This document shows, piece by piece, positions 12,001 through 24,000 of a stretch of DNA of 64,000 nucleotides (position 1 is its first letter; each line of letters starts with the position of its first letter). The notes under the pieces were generated by a model. That model was not told the origin of the DNA. It saw only the letters and a program-made list of their open reading frames with translations, and did not search any database. Both the position numbers and the translations under genes were made by a program. The DNA is taken from NCBI GenBank assembly GCA_949987565.1, contig OX465110.1, positions 7,068,518 through 7,132,517 on the forward strand. Direction: 5' to 3'. This DNA is from Luidia sarsii (Eukaryota; Echinodermata; Asteroidea; Paxillosida; Luidiidae).

Positions 12001-15000
12001 GCCCAGCGACGAGCCGCTCACCTCCTCCGCCGCTGCAGCCGCAGTCGCCGCAGTCGCCGCCGTCGTTGCGCTGGTGCCAAAGTAGTCCCCTTCCTTCTTG
12101 TCGCTGGCTGCAGTCGTACAGGGAGTCATTGTGTTGCCGCAATCAGTGAGAACCATAGACATATATGTGAAACCTACAGGCAGACAGTGTCCTTACTCAA
12201 AAAGGATTACCGGTACTCAAAACATGCTGTTAACAGGAAGCTCAGGACTATCCTTGAATTAGGCAGCTCCACGCTGGTACTTTTTGGCCACACACAACTT
12301 CCTGTCGGTCTGCACTGTAGTTACCACACTGCAGCGCCAAGTCCATCTCGCCGGATTTTATCGGCAAACTTCGGGACAAACTTTAGGAAACGTGATTGGT
12401 CAAATCACTTTGGAAACACGTGAAGTTTGACAAAAATGTCCAATGAAAGTTCATTCCGTAAGGCATGTACTGCATGAAAGAAAGACTGATCCCTTTGTAC
12501 CAAAAAAGCAAAACTATGCATGCAGCCGGCTATCTTTTTTTTTTTTTTTGCTAAATCGACTCTTTTGAACAGTAGAACGGTACTTACTGACAGCCATTCC
12601 AAGAAAAAAAGGAGAGTATTTTAGAGTCAGACATATGCATGTAGACTGTGTTTGTTTTTGTGCACACAAGCCAATCTAAGGGTGTTCTCCACTGAGTGAG
12701 CAATATGAGGATTGGCTCACTGTGGGATTTCCCCGCGCATGACAGAAGCCTCCACCTTGAAACCCAATCAAGATCTCACTGGCACAGCAACAACTTCCCA
12801 ATAATGATGATGTTATATGAGACTTAAGGCTTTGCATGGTGGGTGAATCAATATAGGAAGGTTTGCGGTGAACACCATGTATCAGGTCTCTTAAAGGAAG
12901 AGGTATGGTTCTGAAAAGAGTACATTGATAGTGATTTGGTACACAGATAAAGGTCACAGTTTGTGTGTTAAACCATAAAACACTTTTAAAAAGCAATACT
13001 GCAAAGATTTTTAGCTCAAATAGTAACCCGAGAAAGTAGAAAAATGCAAAAACCGTCACGGTTTACGCACCTTTCTGAGGTGTAAGAAATAGTTGTTTAC
13101 ATAGTAATAAACCATTTGTCAATGTTTGAGTTCTAAAAAAGTACAGCATCCAAGATCGTAAGGATTTCAACATGAGGATTCTATCTAAATCAACTCTGTA
13201 TGTTTTTAATTGATGCATTTTTATTTTACTAATTCATTTAATTAAAAACTTAATTAAATGTTACCTCATGGAAACGAAATTAAATGCTTACTTTTTTTCA
13301 GACATAGAGAGTGGAATTTAAATAAGATGGCCAGAGCATACAGGCCGGAACGTCGAGTTACCACTCAGGTTCTTTTCAGAACCATACTCTTCTAACCGAC
13401 CTTGTACATGGTGTCACCGCAAACCCTCCAATAGACTCGTATTTGTAAAAGAAACTCAGACAATGTTGCAATGATCGCTCCGTGGAGAAATAAAAATTAT
13501 TGAACAATTTTGATGAATGGCAAAAAAACTTTGTCTGGACTAGGGAACACGCCTCTCTTTTACAAATAACTTGAACAAAATTATTACAATTTTTTTAAAT
13601 AAGACTTCTCCTGATGACGGCCAGAGCATACTGGTCGAAACGTCGAGTTACCACTCAGGTTCTTTTCAGAACCAAACCTCTTCCTTTAAGAGACCTGATA
13701 CATGGTGTCACCACAAACCTTCCTATACAAATTGTTTGACAAATTCCCTAATCAGCTTTTCTTTTCTCAAAATTTAGTGGGCCTGACGTTTCGCTCTAGC
13801 AGGACCTTTCTCAAAGGCAGAGTGACAAGGACAAAACAGATACCGGGTACATGTACCTGAAGGAAGGGGGAAGAGAGTGAATAGGACACTGATGAGAAAC
13901 AAACTGACAAAGGACAAAGAGTAAAGCTGGTAGGGTGAGATCAAAGTGAAGGGCAAGGAGTAGGGTAGGGATTAGTGAGAAGAGGGGGAAAGATCAAAGA
14001 GTGAAGTGTGGAGGAGTGAACACAAAAGGAGGATTATCAGAAAGCATGCATGGTGTTTAGTCATTACCATCCAGGATGTTGAGACCATGTGGTTAAATAG
14101 TCCGAAGACGCTTCATCCACATTTTCTCACGGCTAAGACGGACAGCATTACTACAGTGACCAAGGGATTCTATGCCCAGTACACTCATATCTGATATTGA
14201 TAGCTTTTCTTTTCTTATATTAGGAACTTAGGAGTAAAAAAATAAGCCATGTCAGTGTACAGGCACAAATTTTACATGAACACACATTCATCTCAACAGG
14301 GGCGTGATCCTTAGAGATATACAGCAGTTAAATTAATGGTTGGATGCTACTGACTGGCAGCCCCATCCCGGCAAATACTAGTTGACTATTTTGAGAGGAC
14401 CAAAGACTAGTTGACCATCAAATACATGTAGCTGGATAGCTCAGATGGAAAGAGCGCTGGTAAGCAAAACCAGAGAGGTCTCGGGCTCAAGTCCAAGTTT
14501 TCTTTGCCATTTTTTTTTCTCTTGATAATCGCTCAACAGTTCCCAGTCAGTTTTTCCCTTTATCTGTCTGGCATTCAACTTACGTGTACGCACGCCATGG
14601 CACAGTTGGTTCAGGACACCGTGGAACAGTGAAAAAGACGTAGCATCCACATGCATCCTGTGCACGTTACGAAACTAGTCGGCCACTGCTGTTTTATTGG
14701 TGTAAAGACTAAACTCTCGTCCTCCAAAAAAGTCGATCACAACTTGAACCCAACCAGCACAGGATTATCACCCTGAAACACTTTCCCGTACTTTCACCAG
14801 CGTTAAGAGATCCATTAGTGCATGACCACTGATTACACGTACAGATTGCAGGCAATTGACCGTATTCAGTTAAAATCCTACTCATACATGTACATCTAAT
14901 ATATACTGTGTGCACTACGTGTTCTTCCTGCTGCACTTGCAGCTATAGTTTCAGTTCCCATGCGTAGCAACAAAAAACAGAACAATGTCGTCATCGGACA

Positions 15001-18000
15001 TCATGGGGAAAACTGATGCTTAGTTATCACAACAGGATGTGGTTGCTATGCATCTTTCAGGAGGCCATAGACAACAATGCACTTAGCTTTTCCTCTCTTT
15101 TTTTTCCCCCTTTCTTTTTTTTACATCACAGCATGATAATTGCTGTAAATAATGCAGAAGAACAATAGGCCTTTTTTGTTCTTTCAAAATTAGGTGTGGT
15201 TTTTACTTTTGGGGGGGGGGGGCGAGATTGGCTTAAAGAAATCATTTGGGGATGGGGAAATTTCCCCCTCCAATTTTTATTTTTTTTATTTTTTTTATTT
15301 TTTACAAAAATACAAAAATACAAGAAGCCACCCACAGACACATTTCTGTGATTTTCCTGTTTATGCCATTTTTTAATTGTTTTTTTTTTGGGGGGGGATT
15401 CATTTTTGGCTTTTCATGCTCCAGCAAACTGTATACTTGTGGTTTTTATTGGTATGCGGTTAAACAGTGATTTGAACAATTGAACACATCTAGAAAACAG
15501 GATGACACAGTTAAACCACTGTTAACTGAATACATTTTAACTGAATTCTATTTTTAGACTGTCTGTTAGTCAATCAGATGATTCATTAATAATCGAGAAA
15601 AACATGCATGACTTTGCGTTAATGACCTATGTAGTACTTTTTTTCTCCACTCAGAAATGGAGAAAAAAAGTCAGAGAATACTGAATGATTGGATTTATAA
15701 CAAGTTAAAAATTTGCTTTGAATTTGATCAAATTCAAAGGGAGTAAAGTCAAGCAGCAAGGCAAGGATCAAAGGTCGCGAAGGTCAAAGGGGAGGGAGCG
15801 AAGGGGTAAACACAAAATAAGGATTAACAATTTTAAATAAATGAATACATTTGATTGAAAGGATTGACAAAAAGTAGCAAAGATTTTCCAATAAAAAAAA
15901 TTATTAAAGGGGTTCACATTTTTATTCTAGCTGTACTGTCCCCAAAAGGTTAAAGGTCTTAACACCTTTAAGAAAGGTCACAAAGGTCAATTTCTTCAAA
16001 CCTATAATAACTTAGGATCAATCAAAAGGCGATGGGTGATGCACGAAAAAACCTAAAGCCAATTTCAACTTTCGATGGGTTATCCACCCTAAGTTGAGTC
16101 ACGATGGCTTTGTGAAATCCACCTAAAAGATTAAAACGTCAGTCCCTCAAATTTTTCAAGATTCGGATAAAAGAAAACTGAATTTGAGACACGATAGAAT
16201 TATTTTTTTTGCCAACCTCCCCAAAATGAGAAAGGCGATTTTGTCACGCGGATGGTGAATTTTGTGAAATGTGTATTTTCATGCTGGAGTATCAAAGCCA
16301 TTGGTCGAGGTCAGAGAATAGTCTGATCCAACATACATGTATGCATGAAATAGCACCCCTGTGAAAATTTCAGCTCATATCCGCCAACTGAGTCTCGAGT
16401 AAATAGTGAACAACCGCTTCATTTGTTTCGCAAAAAATGCAGCATTCAACGCTGTACTGTTCAAAAAAATAGTTTAGATCTCGGTGAGACCTAAACGATT
16501 TCTTTTACTCTTTTCTCCCAAAATACAACATTTTAGGCAGAAACATTTCAGAGCGAGGTTTCCACTATAACCATCTTCAAACTGTATAAGTTTCATGTAA
16601 ATCTGTGAACATTTCTGTTTTTCGATCTTACCAATGTTGTGTAGGGGCTTTAAGCCAGCAACACTTAGCCTGTCAAGAGTTTCAAAATCGAGAGCATTGC
16701 CGCGTGCACATTATTTTGACTTCAGCGCATGTGGCAATTTAACGGGAGTTCACATTTTGCATAATTTACAACAACAAAAAACATACCACTGATATATCCG
16801 GCGCATGTCTTCCTCATGGCTACAGTTCCGTTGCCGTACGCGCAAGGCATAGTACAGGCGCACACTTTCTGTCTCATTATCGGCAGGAAGATCCAGTGGG
16901 ATCTTGCAGCTAGACCAAAAATGGGACTGCTGCTGGCCTAGGCCTGCCTTTTTAAAAGCCTGTTGTATATTTCAGTAGCCTATGATACATCTGGGACTTC
17001 CCAGATTTCAACTGCAGTGCTTGGCCTTACAATTACATGTACTCGATCCACTCAACAATCTGATTTTCAGAATGATGTTTTATTTTTTTTGGGAGGGGGA
17101 TCAAAAAAACATGGGGGGATGTTATGTGTAGGTGGGTTTCATTTTGCAAAAAGCTAGATAATTTTTTTTTTTCAGCGGTTCCAGCCCTGTTATTGCATCT
17201 GGAATTCCCTCCTTGCTGATCTGCGTGTGCTAAAATACTTGGAAAACAGGCACACTCAGTGCAGTGACTCAACTTTAACGCCCACTTCTTTGCCATTCTC
17301 TTTCAAGGCCACCATGAATATGCATGTCTCACTGGTACTTGGCCGTGCATAATGAGTCCCTGAGCTCATGCATCAGTCACGAATGGGGAATTGGGAAATA
17401 CACAGTGTGTGTGGGTTGGTATGTGTGTGGGCGGGGCACTGTTGCCACAACTGCAGATGGCCCAAGCTGATTGGTCGATGGGCCAAGTCTTGAATATGCA
17501 TGAGGGCTGCTCATCCTAATTCACATAATTTATACAGTACTGTATGCAAACACAATGATTGGCACAGTGTGCCACAGTATACAGGCCGGGCATGTCTATA
17601 CAAGCATTTTGACCCCCACTTATCTGTGCTGAAGTTCAGCGCTCTGCTTTGATGAGTGAAACTGTCATCTTGGCCAAGTTGCTCTCTGCAACTCAGTGAT
17701 TCACAACTGTATTAGGAAATACCAAGCCAACCTCAATATACATGTATTCCCCCACCCACATCAATTCTGGTTTCCAATTACATGTGCATGTATTTTCAAT
17801 AGAGAGTGGGATTTTTTTACTCTTTTTCATTTCTTTCCCCTCGTGTTTGGTTAAGGCCCCTACACAACATTAATGGTAAGATCGAAAAACAGAAATGTTC
17901 ACAGATTTACATGAAACTTATACAGTTTGAAGATGGTTATAGTAGAAACCTCGCACTGAAATATTTCTGCCTAAAATGTTGTATTTTAGGAGAAAAGAGT

Positions 18001-21000
18001 AAAAGAAATCGTTTACGTCTCACCGAGATCTAAACTATTTTTCGGAACAGTACAGCGTTGAATGCTGCATTTTCGCAAAACAAATGAAGCGGTTTTCACA
18101 ATTTTCTCAAGACTCGTTTGATGGATTGAGCTGAAATGTTCACAGGTGTGCTATTTCATGAATACCGTGGGATATGTAATTGGATCATACAACTATGCAT
18201 GCTATTCTTTGACCTCGACCAATATTGTGTAGGAGCTTTTAATAATGTGTGTCTCTGACTCTCTGTAGACCGGTTTGCATTTGCATTTATAGGAAATACT
18301 CAAGTTGCCTTATACTTCAACCTTTTCCCGATTCACAATATCTCCAGTATATAATTAATCATGTACTTTGATTTCACAAACTGCTCGTGTAGCGGATTCA
18401 GGCACTGAGTATAATTTTGCCAGAACAGGTTTCATACTAGTAAGACTCTGTAGGAAGTTAACAAAGCAGATGAATTGATGGAAATTAGTTGAGATTTAAT
18501 TATAGGAAAGGGGAGGAACTCTTAGAAATCGGTAGGAATTGGTAGGAGTCAGTGGTAATTGGTAGTACAGTAGGACCATATGAATCAGTAGGACATTGAT
18601 AGAAATTGGCAGCTCTAAAGGAATCAGATGGGATTGGTGGGAATCAATAGGCACGGGCAAGAACTGGTAGGAATTGGCAGGAATTAATAGAAATTAGTAG
18701 GAACTGGTAGGAATTGGTAGGAGTTAGTAGGAGTTGGTAGGAATTGGTCGGAATAGGTATAAATCTATAGGAATCGGAAGGAAGAGGAACAGGCAAACTG
18801 GACCAATTGCAGCATAGGAGGGTCCAGGAATATCTTTGCCAGGGATTCGCTAAGACACTCCCGACATCTAATTTTAAAACTCGCCTACCCACTAAACCCA
18901 AGCGAAGATACCATCTCAGACAAACGGGATAAGTTGGAGAGATCAGATGTACTGTAGAACTGAACGATTTAAGACAAGCCCTTTGCCTCACCTGATCCGC
19001 GTGTTGAGGTAATCGTTCAGTGCTTGTGGGCCAAGTGCCCTTTATCATTTCTACTCACGCACGAGTTAATTGCAGACCTCTTTGATCTTTTTTAATCCAT
19101 AATTATGGTATTACCTTTTAACTGTGGAAATGAAGATTTCTTGTTGTAACTTAATAATCTGTAATAATATTTTTTATATTTGTATAAATTTCATAGTCAA
19201 TTCCGGCAATTCGTAATAACTATTTAGATTTAGAATTAAATTATTAGGCCTATATCAACTCCTACTGTTTATGACTCATTTTTAAATTGTAAATCATTTT
19301 CAATTCGGCCCTAGGCCGCGACTAATGATATTTTTAATAAACCATTAAATAAATGAAAATGAATCCGTAGAAATAAGTACGTAGGAATTGGAGGGAAATG
19401 GTACAAATCGGTACAGATTGGTAGAAATCAGTAGAAAGTCGTCAGTAGGTTGATTACATACATGTACTTCAAAATTACAAATACAAAATTCATAGAAAGC
19501 CAGCATTGGTTTCAAACTATATCTTTTGCAACCTTTAAATCTACTGCACAAATTCTTCAGTTTTAATGAAGTTGATTCAATCCTAACCAATTCCTCTATC
19601 CCATGAAAATGAGTTCAGTCACATGAACAATTGTGAAATGACAGAATTATTCTAACTAATTCATGTCAGGGTCATTTCTCCAGTGCATGTGATTACCAGA
19701 GAGGGTTCTGTTTCAAATAATCTGCCATTTTCAAAACAAATATTAAAAGGAAAAACCGACTAGGAACTGTTGAACAATTTCGGAGATTAAATGGTGGCCT
19801 ACCAGTAATCCCTACAAAGTCAACAAGTGCCAACAAGTCTTTGCCTGGGGTGGGGGCGCCAGTCAGAAGCAATTCAACCATTAACTACCGTATATCTCCA
19901 TGGATCGCACCCCCGCTTTCATTCAGATGTAAACAACCAATTGTTGTCAACCTGGCTACAGCAGCTCAGGGATCACACAAAGTGAATGCCAGCTTTTCAA
20001 TTTAAGCTAAAACATACCGCAAATGACAGGGAACTTTTGAAACCCCCCCACAAATAAAACAACCCAGACGGTATGCCACAAGTACAACCCATGAGTCTGC
20101 ACAACTGTCTTCTGTGCATGTTACACATGACTGACTATATAAGCTCAAATAACATCATACTGAAAATACCAGGGTGCATTTTTAAGTATTTGAAGTACCG
20201 GTATACTGCACTAACTGCAGTAAAGAAAATCGGCCATATTTAAAGACTATACAGAAATAGGATTTGAAAAAGAGCTAAAAACTCTTCTTAGGTAATGTTC
20301 ACAAAATAATCAATACAGGATTTATATTTTTTTATTTTTTTTACTAATGTTAGAGCCTAATTTTGTCCTAAAACGTTGAAAAAGTCCATGTTTGCCCCTT
20401 CCCCAAAATTTTACCCCTGTGAGTATGTGACATCGCATACAGACCAAAAGCAGCCGAGCGCGGCGATCAAAATGCTGAGACGATACAGTGCGCTACTGTG
20501 CATACGACTGTGCGGCGTTTATGGATAATGGACAATAGAGACAATGCAGGGCCAGTGCAAAGTTCACGACCTCAAAGCTGACCACACATTCTGTATGTGA
20601 CATAGTACGTTTGTCTCCAAAGTGGGGGCGCACAATTTTCGTACCAAAACACTGCAGATTTTTTGTGTGTGCTAAATTAATAATATTTGGTCTCAAAAAG
20701 GATAGACACGTTGGGTTTTATAACAATACCGATTTATTTGACCCCAAGTTAATTTTGATTTCTGTGTACCTTTAAAGCCCCTACACAACATTGGTAAGAT
20801 CGAAAAACAGAAATGTTGACAGATTTACTTGAAACTTATACAGTTTGAAGATGGTTATAGTAGAAACCTCTAACTGAAATATTTGTGCCTAAAATGATGT
20901 ATTTTGGGAGAAATAAGTAAAAGAAATAGTTTACGTCTCACCGAGATCTAAACTATTTTTCGGAACAATATGCCGTCGAATGCTGCATTTTCGCGAAACA

Positions 21001-24000
21001 AATGAAGTACAAGTGGTTTTCACGATTTTCTCGAGACTCGGTTGATGGATTGAGCTGAAATGTTCACAGGTGTGCTATTTCATGCATATGTTGGATCAGA
21101 CAACGTATGGCTGCTATTCTTTGACCTCGACCAATGTTGTGTAGGGGCTTTAAAGGGACTGATATTTCCAATGCAGCATGACTTTTCTTAAAGAAAGGAA
21201 TGACAAGCACAGGAGCAGATAGGGAGGGGGGGGGAGAGAGAAGTACTCAAATGGCTGATGGAGGTACAAATGCTGACAGACAGACCAGGCTGAGATCAAA
21301 GAGGGGAGAGGGTTCACATCGTGTACCAATTAGTTTCTATCAGATTTTTTTGTTTGTTTTAAATGACCCCCCCCCAAAAAAAAAAAAAAATTACTGGACT
21401 GGGAGTTGAACCCGAACACCTCTTGTTTTACCTACTGCCAGCGCTCTTACCATCTGAGCTATCCAGCCCTTAGATGCTGGCCCTCCCGAATGGTTTTTTC
21501 TTTATTAAAGAAAGGTGGTAAGACTCTGTTGGCAAGCCTCGCGCTTAAGGTTTTTGTTTACTAGCCTACCGGGCTAGTAAATTGAGTTTTTTACTAGCCC
21601 GTAGCAAGTTTTACTAGCCCTGTCAAATTAATATTGAATTTAAAAGAAGGTTATCAGGTCAAGTAAAACAAATTTTTAGTTTCTACTTTCTTATTCCCGC
21701 CTGCATAATTTTTTGCCGCCATACCGCTGTCTACTTTTTACTAGTCCGCCGGGCTAGCAAAGTGGGTCATTTTACAAGCCCGCGGCTGTTTTTACTAGAC
21801 AATGACCGCCGGGCTAGTGCTAAGGTCGAGCCCTGGTGGGTTTTCTTGGGGGGTATAATTTTCTTTGTGCATACAATGGACCACTGGCATAAAATTCATC
21901 ACAGCAAAATTCAAGTGTGGCCAAAAAAAAAAAGAAGAAAAGAAATCATGCCGTTTCCCTGTACGACACAGTCTGCCCTTCCTACATTGTGTGACTTAGC
22001 GTTTCGTAAATTAGTTTCTGGTTCCTGAAACTTTGAGGAAGGTCCTGCTCATACCAAAACATCAGCCCTCTCACAGCCCCCCTCCCCCCCAAAAAAAAAT
22101 AGTTCTGCTTCCTGACCGACCCCATTTTTAGGCTGTGACCCTAACACTTTTATCGGGAAACAATAATGAAAGGAAATCCAATGCTTAATTTAAACATATA
22201 GATAATGAACGGCACTACAGCAGGCAGTGCATTACATAGGCTACGTGTAAAAAACTGTGTTTATGGTGCCTAGAATCAATCGACTATAAGGTGTACATCA
22301 ACAGTACAAGTACATATAATCCTTTCGGTGCTTGGATTCTACATTCATTTGGATCGATTTCGATCGTGCGCTGCCAAGCGGTGGCGCGACCAAAATTTAC
22401 TCCCAAAATTACTGAACATGACTGTCCAGAAGTTGTTCGGTAGTCTTTTGTCAGATGTTTTATCATTACCCTCAAGCATTGACTAGATGCAGATAAAAAA
22501 AAATGGCCAAATTTATTATTTTTTTTTGCCTCACTTTTCTGTGAGATGACCCATGTGAGAATCTCTTCGGGGTTGGTCTTCAGTTACAACAAAATTGAAC
22601 AAGAAAAGGCTAGGGTGTCTTACCTTCGGTACGCATGACTTCGTCGACGAGCGACGGCTTGCCTCCAACGCTGGCGATGACCTGCAGCAGCTCGCTGATG
22701 CGGCGTCGCTCCAGGTCTCCCCTCCGGTGCCAGCGGTCCAGCAGGGCAAAGACTCGCTGCTCAGGCCGGGGCCAGTGGTTCTCGATCTCGACGTAGACCT
22801 CGGAGGGGAAAGCCATCACAGCGCACAGGAGCTTGAAGTCCAGCTGCTTGGACACTTTGACCAGGAGCTCCCTGGTGACATCTGGTTGACGACGACAAGT
22901 AGATGGGTTGGAGAGGGAGACAGAGAGATGGAGAGAGACAGAGAGATGTGGACAGATAATAACATTATAGACAGAGGGACATAGAGAGACAGAGGGAGAC
23001 AGGGACAGACAGAGAAACAAAGTGGGAGAAAGAAAGAGAATTAGAGAGACATTTACAGAGACAGACAGACCGAGAGAAAGAGAGAGACAGAGGTAGAGAG
23101 ACAGAGAGATAGAGGCAGAGAGACAGAAAGACAGAGGCAGAGAGACAGAAAGACAGAGGCAGAGATACAGAGGGAGACAGAGAAAGAGAAACATAGATGG
23201 AAAGACAGAGAAACAAAGATACAACAACAGAGACAGAGACAGAGACAGAGACAGAGACAGAGACCGAGACAGAGACGGAGACCGAGACAGAGACCGAGAC
23301 AGAGACCGAGACAGAGACCCAGACCGAGACCGAGACAGAGACCAAGACAGAGACCAAGACAGAGACCGAGACAGAGACCGAGACAGAGACCGAGACAGAG
23401 ACCAAGACAGAGACCAAGACAGAGACCGAGACAGAGACCGAGACAGAGACCAAGACAGAGACAGAGACAGAGACCGAGACAGAGACCCAGACAGAGACCA
23501 AGACAGAGACCAAGACAGAGACCGAGACAGAGACCGAGACAGAGACCAAGACAGAGACAGAGACAGAGGGACAGAGGAAGAGAGATAAAGAAGTGGAGAG
23601 GGAGAGAGGGACAAAGAGACACAGACAGAGAGACAGACAGAATGGAGGGAAACGCAGACAAATAGACAGAGATACAGACACAGAGAGGTAGAGACAGAAA
23701 GAGCCAAAGACAGACAGGCAGAGACAGAGAGAGACAAAGATAGAGACAGAGAGGCAGAGACAGAGAGAGACAAAGATAGAGACAGAGAGGCAGAGACAGA
23801 GAGGCAGAGACAGAGAGGCAGAGACAGAGAGACAGAGACAGCGAGAGACAAAGATAGAGACAGAGAGGCAGAGACAGAGAGAGACAAAGATAAAGACAGA
23901 GAGGCAGAGACAGAGAGAGACAAAGATAGAGACAGAGAGGCAGAGACAGAGAGAGACAAAGATAAAGACAGAGAGGCAGAGACATCGAGAGACAAAGATA

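Larger units (their letters stand above)
12108..22623. other. 10.5-kb CYLD intron between death domain 5 and CAP-Gly3
   Basis: Holds MITE copies, SINE heads, Penelope-like fragments and simple repeats listed separately. I saw no further conserved exon. The stretches 14220-16290, 16660-17850 and 18800-20240 contain only AT-rich sequence and short repeats, apart from the CCAAT/GC-box cluster near 17290-17600. Confidence 0.6.

Noticed and set aside
14430..14510. A tRNA-Cys gene
   Set aside because: The anticodon loop would read GCA, but U33 is missing, the B box is imperfect and no acceptor stem closes. A SINE head fits better.
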